Assembly: GCA_030432695.1 (NCBI GenBank)
Contig: JAUILN010000021.1
Span: 1 to 64,000, forward strand
Direction of reading: 5' to 3'
DNA: 64,000 bases
Source: a bacterium
GTDB taxonomy: Bacteria; Planctomycetota; UBA1135; UBA2386
Position numbers and translations under genes: made by a program. The notes below the pieces were generated by a model, which saw nothing but the letters and a program-made list of their open reading frames with translations, was not told where the DNA came from and ran no database searches. This document shows positions 49,519 to 59,902 of the stretch, piece after piece (position 1 is the first letter of the stretch; each line of letters starts with the position of its first letter).

Positions 49519-50373
49519 ATGCTCGCCCGGATTGCCGACCAACCGTTCGCCTGGACTCCGATCCTGTGGATCTGGGCCGCGGCCGCCCTGTTGATGGCGG
49601 TGCTGTGGGGGGTCGCCTGCCGGCAGAAGTCGGCCAACTGGGTCGACTTCGGCTGGGCGCTCGGCCTGTTCGGGGCGGTGCTGTTCCTGGCGTCCACCGG
49701 CAGCGGCGCCGCCTCGCAGCGCGTGCTGCTCGCCGCGACCGCCGGGATCTGGTCCGGCCGCCTCGCCTGGCACCTGTTGGTGGATCGGACCCTCGGCGAG
49801 CCCGAGGACGGTCGCTACCGGCACATGCGGCAGAGCCTCGGCAGTCATCCGGATCTGCACTTCCTGTGGTTCTTCCAGGCCCAGGCGCTCCTGGTGGCGC
49901 TGCTCGCCCTGCCCTTCCAGTTGATCGCCTCGAACCCGTTGTCGGGGATCACCGCCGTGCAGTGGGTCGGTGTCGGCCTGTTCGTCTCGGCCAAGCTCGG
50001 TGAGGCGGTCGCCGACCGGCAACTCGCGCGCTGGCGTCGCGACCCGGCCAACCGCGGGCGGACCTGCCGCCAGGGCCTGTGGCGCTACTCCCGCCACCCG
50101 AACTACTTCTGCGAGTGGCTGATCTGGGTGGCGTTCGCGCTGCTCGCGACTCCGGCGCCGCACGGTGGCTGGGCCTGGCTGGCGCCCGCCGCGATGTATC
50201 TGTTCGTCACCCGCCTGACCGGCATCCCGTGGACCGAGCAGCAGTCGCTGCGCTCGCGGGGCGACGACTACCGTGCCTACCAGCGCACCACCTCCGCCTT
50301 CTTCCCCATGCCTCCGCGCGACGACCCGGGCCCCGGTGCCGCCGTGCGTCGCCCCGCCGGCTCCGCCTCCTGA
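49519..50373 (+). CDS. DUF1295 (steroid 5-alpha-reductase-like) membrane protein
   Basis: The 284-residue protein has about six or seven helices. The motifs N-W-V-D-F-G-W-A-L-G (N-terminal) and G-L-W-R-Y-S-R-H-P-N-Y-F-C-E-W with a following W-I... helix, then the E-Q-Q-S-L-R-S-R-G-D-D-Y-R-A-Y-Q-R-T-T-S-A-F-F-P end, are typical of DUF1295, related to steroid 5-alpha-reductases and isoprenylcysteine methyltransferases. It probably reduces or methylates a lipid, with NADPH or SAM bound by the C-terminal part. ATG 49519 directly follows an alternative GTG. A 14-bp gap to the methyltransferase gene implies an operon. Confidence 0.9.
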   Translation: MLARIADQPFAWTPILWIWAAAALLMAVLWGVACRQKSANWVDFGWALGLFGAVLFLASTGSGAASQRVLLAATAGIWSGRLAWHLLVDRTLGEPEDGRYRHMRQSLGSHPDLHFLWFFQAQALLVALLALPFQLIASNPLSGITAVQWVGVGLFVSAKLGEAVADRQLARWRRDPANRGRTCRQGLWRYSRHPNYFCEWLIWVAFALLATPAPHGGWAWLAPAAMYLFVTRLTGIPWTEQQSLRSRGDDYRAYQRTTSAFFPMPPRDDPGPGAAVRRPAGSAS

Positions 50374-50387
50374 CCTCCGCGTTCCTC

Positions 50388-51524
50388 ATGGGCTTCCGCG
50401 ATCTCGGTTATCAGTCCTTCCTCGACCGCGGGCTCCTGCCCGACTGGTTGATCCGCATCGGCATCCGTCGCCTGCTGCGCGAGCGGCTCGACCAGGAGCG
50501 TCGCGGCGGCGTCGACGAGCAGCAGGACGCCTTGATGCGCTGGGTCGCCGAGCTGAACCGCAGCCCGGTGGCGGTCGAGACCGACGCGGCCAACGAGCAG
50601 CACTACGAGGTGCCGGCGGCGTTCTACCAGCGGGTGCTGGGGCCGCGGCTGAAGTACTCCTGCGCGCTCTACGAGCAGCAGGGTACCCACCGCGATCCCG
50701 CGGCGCTGGGCGCGGCCGAGGAGCGGATGCTGCGCCTCTATGCGGAGCGCGCCGGGCTGGAGGATGGCATGGAGGTGCTCGACCTCGGCTGCGGCTGGGG
50801 TTCGCTGACCCTGTGGATCCTCGAGAACTACCCGCTGTGCCGGGTGATGTCGGTGTCGAACTCGGCGAGCCAGCGCGAGTTCATCATGCGCCGGGCGAAG
50901 GACCGCGGCTGCGACGACCGGCTGGAGGTCGTGACCTGCGACATCAACGAGTTCGAGACCGCGCGCCGCTTCGACCAGGCGTTCTCGGTGGAGATGTTCG
51001 AGCACGTGCGTAACTACCGGACGCTCCTGGAGCGGATCTCGACGTTCCTCGAGGACGACGGTCGGCTGTTCGTGCACATCTTCACCCACGGCCGCTTCGC
51101 CTACCCGTTCGAGATCGACGAATCGGGGCGCGAGGAAGACTGGATGGCCCGCTACTTCTTCACCGGCGGGCAGATGCCGAGCGACCACCTGCTGCTCTAC
51201 TTCCAGGACCACCTGGCGATCGACGGCCATTGGCGGGTCCCCGGCTGGCACTACGGCGAGACCTCGGAGGCGTGGCTGCGCAACATGGACGCGCACGAGG
51301 CCGAACTCCGCCCGCTGTTCCAGCAGACCTACGGCGAACGGGCGCGGCGGATGTGGGCCTACTGGCGGATCTTCTTCATGGCCTGCGCCGAGCTCTGGAA
51401 CTACCAGGACGGCCAGGAGTGGTTCGTCTCGCACTACCTGTTCCGCAAGCGCGTTGGAGTCCTGCCGGCATGGAGCGCATCCCCGACCAAGTCCTCGACC
51501 GCCCGGTCGCCGGCCGCAACCTGA
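50388..51524 (+). CDS. Cfa-related SAM-dependent methyltransferase
   Basis: This 378-residue protein lacks the complete Cfa N-terminal domain but has the methyltransferase half: Q-H-Y-E-V-P-A-A-F-Y, then Y-S-C-A-L-Y-E-Q-Q-G-T-H-R-D, motif I V-L-D-L-G-C-G-W-G-S-L, S-N-S-A-S-Q-R-E-F-I, then F-S-V-E-M-F-E-H-V-R-N-Y. This is the shorter Cfa-like group seen in lipid-modification loci with DUF1295 and DUF1365. ATG 50388 was chosen. The C-terminus after L-F-R-K-R runs about 24 residues into the next gene's start, an overlap of 55 bases; the true end of the fold is probably at L-F-R-K-R. Substrate: unsaturated phospholipid acyl chains (inference). Confidence 0.9.
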   Translation: MGFRDLGYQSFLDRGLLPDWLIRIGIRRLLRERLDQERRGGVDEQQDALMRWVAELNRSPVAVETDAANEQHYEVPAAFYQRVLGPRLKYSCALYEQQGTHRDPAALGAAEERMLRLYAERAGLEDGMEVLDLGCGWGSLTLWILENYPLCRVMSVSNSASQREFIMRRAKDRGCDDRLEVVTCDINEFETARRFDQAFSVEMFEHVRNYRTLLERISTFLEDDGRLFVHIFTHGRFAYPFEIDESGREEDWMARYFFTGGQMPSDHLLLYFQDHLAIDGHWRVPGWHYGETSEAWLRNMDAHEAELRPLFQQTYGERARRMWAYWRIFFMACAELWNYQDGQEWFVSHYLFRKRVGVLPAWSASPTKSSTARSPAAT

Positions 51525-52009
51525 GCGGTGCCACGCTGCGCGAGGTCCTGGCCGGTGGGCCGAAGGTGCTCGCGCTGCTGCGCCATCTCGGCTGAATCTT
51601 CTGCCGGGAGCTGGTCCACGACCTGCGCCGTGCCCGGGACGCCGAACCCGCGCACTGGCCGCCGGTCGTCCTGCTCTCGCTGGCCTCGGTCGAGGCCAAT
51701 GAACCCTTCTTCGCCGAGCACTGGCCCGACGTCGCGGTGATCGCCGATCCCGAGAAGGTCCTGTTCGAGGCCCTCGGGCGACGGCGTGGTTCGCTGCTCC
51801 AGCTGTTCGGCCCGCGGGTGTTCGCCGCGGCCTGGCGGGCCTGGCGCAAGGGCCACAGCGTGGGCCGGCCGGCCGGAGATCCGCTGGTGATGCCCGGCGT
51901 GATGGTGGTCGATGGCGGGCGGGTGCGCTGGGAACATCCGTTCCGCGACGTGGGAGACCACCCGGAGGTGGCGCGGATCCCCGAACTTGCGGGTCTCATC
52001 ACGGGCTGA
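51470..52009 (+). CDS. Probable selenoprotein: thioredoxin-fold AhpC/TSA (SelU/Prx-like 2) protein with UGA-Sec
   Basis: A frame from ATG 51470 reads A-L-L-R-H-L-G up to a TGA at 51593-51595, then goes on without other stops I-F-C-R-E-L-V-H-D-L through to 52009. Read through, the 179-residue product is a complete member of the peroxiredoxin-like 2 (AhpC/TSA, PRXL2/SelU) family: active loop, then V-L-L-S-L-A-S-V, F-F-A-E-H, I-A-D-P-E-K-V-L-F-E-A-L-G, R-R-G-S-L-L-Q-L-F-G-P-R-V, G-D-P-L-V-M-P-G-V-M-V-V-D. The TGA takes the place of the first Cys of the G-C-x-x-C-R-E motif (residue 42, with Cys45). That is where Sec occurs in vertebrate SelU. If it is read as a stop, the protein would be a 41-residue stub with a full-length in-frame remainder. 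Confidence 0.75.
51604..51637 (+). promoter_or_regulatory. Candidate bacterial SECIS hairpin after the UGA
   Basis: CCGGG (51604-51608) can pair with CCCGG (51633-51637), and inside GGUC (51613-51616) pairs with GACC (51620-51623). The paired Gs begin 18 bases after the UGA, close to the position of the GG-containing loop in the E. coli fdhF element. Structure drawn by eye, not energy-tested; bacterial elements vary. Confidence 0.35.
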
Positions 52010-52127
52010 TCGGTAGCCCCGCTGGCACCCGGGCTATCGGATGGACGCCTCGGGGCATTCCCGGGGGGCGGTGCGCGGCGAAAGTCGGGAGGGGGGCGGA
52101 GCCGATCCACAGGACGGCGCCGATTCC

Positions 52128-54563
<2,436 letters not shown>

Positions 54564-54579
54564 CGGGGCGGCGGGTCGG

Positions 54580-55974
54580 TCAGCGACTGCGGATCGGCGC
54601 GCAGAACGCCACCACGTAGCGCCAGCGCAGGGTCTTGCCGGTGTCGCCGCGGACCTCGACGAGGTAGCGAGCACCTGGCCGGACGACCAGTCCGACCGGA
54701 CGAAACACCAGGCACGGGCCCGAGCCGTAGCCGCCACCCGCGACGCCCAGGTGGTCGAGCTGCAGCGACTCGTCGCCGACCGGCAGCCACCAGTCGTCGA
54801 GCGGGCGGATGTCGATCCGGACGTCGTCGGCCTTCAGCGCCTTGCCCTTCAGGGGCGCGATGCTCCAGGCGTGACGGGCGCCGAAGAAGTCCACCGGCAC
54901 GTGGCCGGGCGGCGGATAGAGCACCGCATCGAGGTCGCGGGCGGGCTTGCCGGAGCCGTCCATCGACCACATCGCCGAGTAGCGTTGGTGTTCTCCGAAA
55001 GCAGTGCGCTTCATGCCGGGGTTCAGGCACCAACGACGGTGGCCGATCCGGTCGATGTTCGACGGGTCGGAGTCGTCCATGTAGGCATCGACCGAGCCGA
55101 GCATGCCTCCGCTCGACAGGTTGCTCTTGCTCGCGCCTTCGTAGCCTTGCTTGAATCGCGCGTCGTCGAAGCCGGGCGGCTGGGTGGGGTTGTGGCTCAG
55201 GCCACCATTGGCGGCGCAGACCTCGGAGGCGGCGTCGCAGAGGTCGTTCCACTCGGCGACCAGCTCCATGTCGTCCCAGCGCAGGCCGCAGAGCGCGCGG
55301 TAGGCCTGCAGGATGCGCAGGGTGGCGAGGCGCGCGGTGAGCTTCGGGTCGGCGGCGAGTTCGTCGTCGCTCGGGGCGCCGGGCGCGTCGTCGGCGGGTG
55401 GGGCGAGGATCGCGGTGAGCTGTTCATGGATCTCCGCCTCGCTGCGGGAGAAGGGCTCGAGCCGGTCGAGCTCCACCAGCAGACCGTCCTTCCAGGTCTG
55501 CCGGCCGAGGGTCTTGCGTTCCTGAGTGATCTTCAGCTTGCCGTGGAGCAGGCCGTCGCGGTACTCGCCGTCGCGCGTGCGGCCCGCTGCGTCGACCTCC
55601 TCGAACTTGCCGTCGCGCACGCCGTCGCGCCAGTTCTCCAGGAGACGTCGCGTGCCGTCGGCTGCGAACACCTCGCGGCGGCCGTGGAGCTGGTCCTTGC
55701 GGTACGTCTCCAACAGTCGGCGCGTGCCGTCCGGATCGGTCTCGATCCAGGTGCCGTCGAGTTCGCCGTGGCGGTAGTGGGCGCGGACCTCGACCGAGCC
55801 GTCTTCGCGGAACCTCTCGAGCAGGCCGTGCGGCAGGCCTTCGTCGTCGACCTCGGTGCGGCTCCTCACGCTGCCGTCGGGCCAGGTTGCGACGCGGACG
55901 CCCTCTTCGGCGGGCTCCTGGGAGGCGAGCGGGCCGAGGAGGGTCGCGAGGACGATGATCTGGAGGGATCGCAC
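54580..55974 (-). CDS. Exported MORN-like repeat protein with CAP/SCP-like C-terminus
   Basis: The 464-residue protein starts with a signal peptide (GTG 55974, SLQIIVLATLLGPLASQ). Residues 30-175 hold about six MORN/YwqK-type repeats (L-P-H-G-L-L-E-R-F-R-E-D-G-S, then L-D-G-T-W-I-E-T-D-P-D-G-T-R, then L-H-G-R-R-E-V, L-H-G-K-L-K). A helical part follows, then a CAP/SCP-like domain (N-G-G-L-S-H-N, M-L-G-S-V-D-A-Y-M-D-D-S, I-G-H-R-R-W-C-L-N-P, F-G-E, then Y-V-V-A-F-C-A-P at the end). The combination of MORN repeats with a CAP domain is unusual. The gene converges on the hybrid-kinase gene. Role: probably outer-surface binding. Confidence 0.75.
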   Translation of the reverse strand: MRSLQIIVLATLLGPLASQEPAEEGVRVATWPDGSVRSRTEVDDEGLPHGLLERFREDGSVEVRAHYRHGELDGTWIETDPDGTRRLLETYRKDQLHGRREVFAADGTRRLLENWRDGVRDGKFEEVDAAGRTRDGEYRDGLLHGKLKITQERKTLGRQTWKDGLLVELDRLEPFSRSEAEIHEQLTAILAPPADDAPGAPSDDELAADPKLTARLATLRILQAYRALCGLRWDDMELVAEWNDLCDAASEVCAANGGLSHNPTQPPGFDDARFKQGYEGASKSNLSSGGMLGSVDAYMDDSDPSNIDRIGHRRWCLNPGMKRTAFGEHQRYSAMWSMDGSGKPARDLDAVLYPPPGHVPVDFFGARHAWSIAPLKGKALKADDVRIDIRPLDDWWLPVGDESLQLDHLGVAGGGYGSGPCLVFRPVGLVVRPGARYLVEVRGDTGKTLRWRYVVAFCAPIRSR

Positions 55975-56092
55975 GGCGCCGGGATACGCGGAGCCGGGAG
56001 GCCGGGCGAGATTCCCTCGCGGCGGGCAGGTCCGTGGGGCGACGTGGCTCCATCGCGAAGGCGACCTCGCTACGCTCCGTTCCGGTCGCGTC

Positions 56093-57454
56093 ATGAACCA
56101 GCTCCTCCGTCTCGTTCTCCCGATCCTGTCGTGCTGCGTCTGTCTGGGGAGCCCGACCCCGGGACAGCCGCCCACCGTGGTGTCGTTGCGGCCTGCGGCC
56201 GGCGCGACCGACGTGGAGGCCGAGGCTGTGACCGAACTGGTCGTCACCTTCGACCGGGACATGCAGACCTCCGCCTTCTCGTTCTGCGGCGGCGGACCGG
56301 CGTTCCCGAAGATCCCGGACGGCAAGCGGCCGTTCTGGCGTGATGCCAGGACCTGCGTGTTGCCGGTGGCACTCGAGCCCGACCACACCTACCGGATGTC
56401 GCTGAATTGCCCGGCGGCGACCAACTTCCGGAGCAAGGACGGCGCCCAGCTCGCGCCGGTGCCCTGGACGTTCACCACCAGGCCGGCGAAGCCGCTGAGT
56501 CCGCGCGAGCAGCGCGAGCAGAACGAGGCGACGCTGAAGGCCGCGGAGGAGCTGATCGAGCAGCGATACAGCTACCGGGACCTGCGCGGGGTCGATTGGC
56601 AGCGGCTGTTCCGGAAGGAGCGGACCGCACTGTTGAAGGCCGAGAGTCCCCGGGCCTTCACCGCGGCCCTGGCCGAGGCGCTGCGGCCGATGGAGGACAT
56701 CCACTGCCGCCTGCAGTTCGGTGAGGACGTGTTCGGGTTGGGTCGGCGGTCGGTGGACGCGCTGTTCCGCCTGGAGCAGCTCGAGCCGCTGTTGGGCAAG
56801 GTGGAGATGGTCGGCCAGAAGGCGATGGCGGCGCGGACCGACGACGGCGTCGGTTACCTCGCGCTCGGCACGTTCAGCAACGAGCTGGACGAGGCCGCGG
56901 TGGCCGCGAAGCTGGCCGCGCTGCGCGACTGCAAGGCGATGATCGTCGACGCGCGGCCGAACTCGGGGGGTGACGAGCTGGTCGCGATGCGCGTGGCGCA
57001 GTGGTTCGTCGACGGCGAGAAGGTCTACGCCAAGAACCGCTACAAGCTGCCCGCCGACGACCGCAATGCCGGGCGCGATGGCTACGGGCCGGTGCTGGAG
57101 CGGCGGATCCGGGGCTACGAGGACGCGGACAAGCAGTACCGCGGGCGGGTGGTGCTGCTGCAGAGTGCGTATGTGATGAGCAGCGCGGAGGCGTTCGTGC
57201 TGATGATGCGGCAGGCGCCGGACTGCACCACGGTGGGGCAGGCGACCTATGGGTGTAGTGGGAATCCGCGGGTGTACGACCTGCCTAATGGCGCGAAGCT
57301 GGTGCTGTCGTCGTGGCAGGCGATGCGGCCGGACGGGAGCTGCTTCGAGGGGGAGGGGATCGCGCCGGATGTGGAGGTGGAGTGTTCGTCGGAGGATATG
57401 GGGAGTGGGGATCCGATCCTGGCGCGGGCGTTGGAGTTGGTGCGGGAGGGGTGA
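56093..57454 (+). CDS. Secreted S41-family peptidase with Ig-like N-domain
   Basis: The 453-residue exported protein has a signal peptide (LLRLVLPILSCCVCLGS). Residues 27-130 form an Ig-like (Big_5) domain (V-S-L-R-P-A-A-G-A-T-D-V, then L-V-V-T-F-D-R-D-M, then F-T-T-R-P-A). Residues 145-450 form a tail-specific protease domain: V-G-Y-L-A-L-G-T-F, then M-I-V-D-A-R-P-N-S-G-G-D-E, then V-V-L-L-Q-S-A-Y-V-M-S-S-A-E-A-F with the likely nucleophile Ser (363/364), then E-G-E-G-I-A-P-D. I saw no PDZ insert and could not place the catalytic Lys securely. The last 200 bases are unusually G-rich on this strand. Confidence 0.85.
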   Translation: MNQLLRLVLPILSCCVCLGSPTPGQPPTVVSLRPAAGATDVEAEAVTELVVTFDRDMQTSAFSFCGGGPAFPKIPDGKRPFWRDARTCVLPVALEPDHTYRMSLNCPAATNFRSKDGAQLAPVPWTFTTRPAKPLSPREQREQNEATLKAAEELIEQRYSYRDLRGVDWQRLFRKERTALLKAESPRAFTAALAEALRPMEDIHCRLQFGEDVFGLGRRSVDALFRLEQLEPLLGKVEMVGQKAMAARTDDGVGYLALGTFSNELDEAAVAAKLAALRDCKAMIVDARPNSGGDELVAMRVAQWFVDGEKVYAKNRYKLPADDRNAGRDGYGPVLERRIRGYEDADKQYRGRVVLLQSAYVMSSAEAFVLMMRQAPDCTTVGQATYGCSGNPRVYDLPNGAKLVLSSWQAMRPDGSCFEGEGIAPDVEVECSSEDMGSGDPILARALELVREG

Positions 57455-57492
57455 GTCGGGTGGGGGGAGAGAGAGAGAGAGCGGGTGCGTGG

Positions 57493-57606
57493 CCTGTCGC
57501 AGTCCGTGCCAGGCACGGCAGCCAACTCAACGGCATGACGGTGGCCGGCGGATGCGAGGAGTCGGCCGTTGTGTCAGCCGCCGTGCCAGGCACGGACAGC
57601 GACAGG
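57493..57606. repeat. Pair of inverted 26-bp repeats with GTGCC-A-GGCAC core
   Basis: The segment 57493-57518 is repeated inverted at 57581-57606 with about 24 of 26 positions matching, 62 bases apart. Each arm contains the palindrome CCGTGCCAGGCACGG. It lies between two convergent genes, after a (GA)n tract at about 57466-57481. The core also resembles the palindrome at 27075-27087, so a dispersed repeat or terminator is possible. Confidence 0.55.
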
Positions 57607-57636
57607 TGCGTACGGTGATGGGGCGTCGCTTCGGGC

Positions 57637-59859
57637 TCAGTGCTGCAACTTGCCGGCGTCGAGTGTGAACACGCCGCGTCCGTGCGTTGCTGCGACCAGC
57701 GTGTTGGTGGGCGCGTGGAAGGCGAGGTCGAGGACTGGCGTGGTCGGCAAGGTCGTCGAGAGGGACTGCCAGGTGGTGCCGGAGTCGGTCGATACGCAGA
57801 TGCCGAGGTCGGTGCCGGCGTAGACGATCGATGGATCGCGGGGGTCTTCGAGGATCGCCCAGGTGGTTTCCGCGGGGGGGATGCCTGCCGAGCGGTCGGT
57901 CCAGGTCGCTCCCCGATCGTCGGAGACGAACACCAGCGGGCGGTCGGCGCGGAGGCAGACCCAGACGCGGTCGTCGGCGTGCGCCGAGGCCTGCAGGTCG
58001 GCCACGCCGGCGCGGGGCAGCTCGGCGGCGATCGCCCAGCTCCATTCCCCGCCCTCGGTCGGTGAGCCGGCGTGCACCGCACCGCGATCCGATCCCGCGT
58101 ACAGCAGGCCGGCCACCCGCGGCGACTCCGCCAACGCCAGCAGCGCGCGCCCACCGCCCAGGTCCGGGCTGATCGATTGCCACGAGTCGCCCCGGTCCGG
58201 CGAGCGGAACACCGACTGCGCTGCGGTGAACAGGGTGGTCGGCGCATGGCTGGAGGGGAACAGCGGCGTGTTCCAGGCGAACTGCAGTCCGCGGCCGCGC
58301 GGCCGGATCGACACGTCGTCGCGGCCGGACAGCACCGAGCCGCTGCGCTGCTTGCGGCGCATGCCGCCCATCTGGTGTTCGAAGTAGACCTGGTCGTCGT
58401 CGGTCGGGTCGGGGCGCGTCGCGAAGCCGTCGCCGCCGTTCCAGCGGTCGAGGAACACGTGGCGCCACGGGTCGGGGCCATCGTCGTCGATCGCGGTCGG
58501 CGGGCCGACCAGGGAGCCGTTGTCCTGCGAGCCGACCCAGATGCGGAACGGCCAGCGGCCGGTGGGGTCGTCGTCGACGAACGCCGTGTAGAGCTCGGTG
58601 ATCGGCAGGGTGTTCCGGTGCAGCCAGGTGTGGCCGGCGTCGAGCGACTCGAACAGCCCACCGTCGTTGCCGAGCAGCAGGCGCTGGGGACGCTCGGGAT
58701 CGATCCAGAGTTCGTGGGCGTCGAGGTGCAGCGCCTGGTCGCCGGTCGGCAAGCGGTCCTCGAACGGCAGGAGGCGGCGGATGCGTTCGTCGACCTTGCG
58801 CCAGCTCGCGCCGCCGTCGGTGCTGACCACCAGCTCCTGGCCGCAGCAGTAGAGGCGCTCGGGGTCGCGCGGATCGACCTTCACGTCGCAGAAGTCCCAA
58901 CCGACGTAGGTCGGCAGGTAGTCGTCGTGGCAGCGGGTCCAGGTGTCGCCGCCATCGTTGGAGCGGTAGACCACGCCGCCGACGCCGTAGCGGCCGTCAC
59001 CCGGTTTGCGCTGGTCGACGGTGAGTGCGTAGACGACTTCGGGCCGGGCGCGGCACAGATCGACCGCGACGCGCTCGACGAAGCGGCCGCGTGGCAGGCC
59101 CTGCTCGAGGCGCTCCCAGCTCGCGCCGCCGTCGAGCGAACGGTGGACGCCGCTGCCGTCGCCGCCGTTGCGGTCCCAGGTCGCCGCGAACAGGTGGTCG
59201 GGAGCGGTGGGATCGAGCACCAGGTCGATCGCCGCGACGCCGCGGCCGGTCGCTAGCACCTGCTCCCAGCTCCCGCCGGCGTCGGTGGTCTTCCAGACGC
59301 CGCGGACCGCTTCCTCGGTGCCGGAGATCACCGCGGCCCAGGCGGTGTCGGCGTCCTGCGGATGCGCGCGGACCTTGCCGATGCGGCGCGTGTTCGCGAG
59401 TCCGGCGAGGCGCCAGGTCGCTCCGCCGTCGTCGCTGCGGAACACGCCGGTGCCGTCCCAGCTCATGCCGCCGAGGTGGGCCTCGCCGGTGCCGACCCAG
59501 ACCGCGTCGGGGTTCGAGGGCGCCAGCTCGACGCAGCCGATCGCGTGGGTCGCCTGGTGCTCGAACACCGCGCGCCAGGTGAGGCCGCCGTCGTCGGAGC
59601 GGAACAGGTTGCCGGAGCCGGGTGCGACGAACAGGCGGTAAGGGTGTTGCGCCGCCACGGCGATCGACTCGATGCGGCCGCCGCAGAAGCGGGGGCCGAC
59701 GGCGTGCCATCGCAGTTCGCGATGGGGCGATTCCCGGTCGAGCGTGCTTCGGAAGTCCCAGCTCGTCGGCTGCTGCTCGGCATCCTGGGCCGTTGCGGTC
59801 CCGAGTTGGCAAAGGGGCAGCGCGAGAGCCAGCGGCACGGCGAGTCGGGACGGTCGCAT
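57637..59859 (-). CDS. Secreted BNR/sortilin-like beta-propeller protein
   Basis: The 740-residue protein has a signal peptide (LAVPLALALPLCQLGTATAQ) and at least eight Asp-box units of S-x-D-G-G-x-T/S-W type (S-D-D-G-G-L-T-W, S-D-D-G-G-A-T-W, T-D-A-G-G-S-W, S-L-D-G-G-A-S-W, S-N-D-G-G-D-T-W, S-T-D-G-G-A-S-W, S-D-D-R-G-A-T-W, S-T-D-S-G-T-T-W). This pattern belongs to sialidase-like or Vps10/sortilin propellers; no catalytic Tyr/Arg triad was identified. It probably binds polysaccharides or proteins outside the cell. Several such proteins are often annotated as 'glycosyl hydrolase' without proof. Confidence 0.88.
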   Translation of the reverse strand: MRPSRLAVPLALALPLCQLGTATAQDAEQQPTSWDFRSTLDRESPHRELRWHAVGPRFCGGRIESIAVAAQHPYRLFVAPGSGNLFRSDDGGLTWRAVFEHQATHAIGCVELAPSNPDAVWVGTGEAHLGGMSWDGTGVFRSDDGGATWRLAGLANTRRIGKVRAHPQDADTAWAAVISGTEEAVRGVWKTTDAGGSWEQVLATGRGVAAIDLVLDPTAPDHLFAATWDRNGGDGSGVHRSLDGGASWERLEQGLPRGRFVERVAVDLCRARPEVVYALTVDQRKPGDGRYGVGGVVYRSNDGGDTWTRCHDDYLPTYVGWDFCDVKVDPRDPERLYCCGQELVVSTDGGASWRKVDERIRRLLPFEDRLPTGDQALHLDAHELWIDPERPQRLLLGNDGGLFESLDAGHTWLHRNTLPITELYTAFVDDDPTGRWPFRIWVGSQDNGSLVGPPTAIDDDGPDPWRHVFLDRWNGGDGFATRPDPTDDDQVYFEHQMGGMRRKQRSGSVLSGRDDVSIRPRGRGLQFAWNTPLFPSSHAPTTLFTAAQSVFRSPDRGDSWQSISPDLGGGRALLALAESPRVAGLLYAGSDRGAVHAGSPTEGGEWSWAIAAELPRAGVADLQASAHADDRVWVCLRADRPLVFVSDDRGATWTDRSAGIPPAETTWAILEDPRDPSIVYAGTDLGICVSTDSGTTWQSLSTTLPTTPVLDLAFHAPTNTLVAATHGRGVFTLDAGKLQH

Positions 59860-59902
59860 GGCCAGGCATCGTCGGCCGCTGCGCGGGCAGCGACAAGCTG
59901 GA

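Noticed and set aside
51593..51595. TGA read as a simple nonsense mutation making two gene fragments
   Set aside because: The frame is otherwise intact, the codon is exactly at the catalytic Cys position and no further decay is seen; selenocysteine is the better reading.
57466..57481. (GA)n tract as a possible slippage or regulatory site
   Set aside because: It lies between gene ends with no coding or promoter link; a simple microsatellite.
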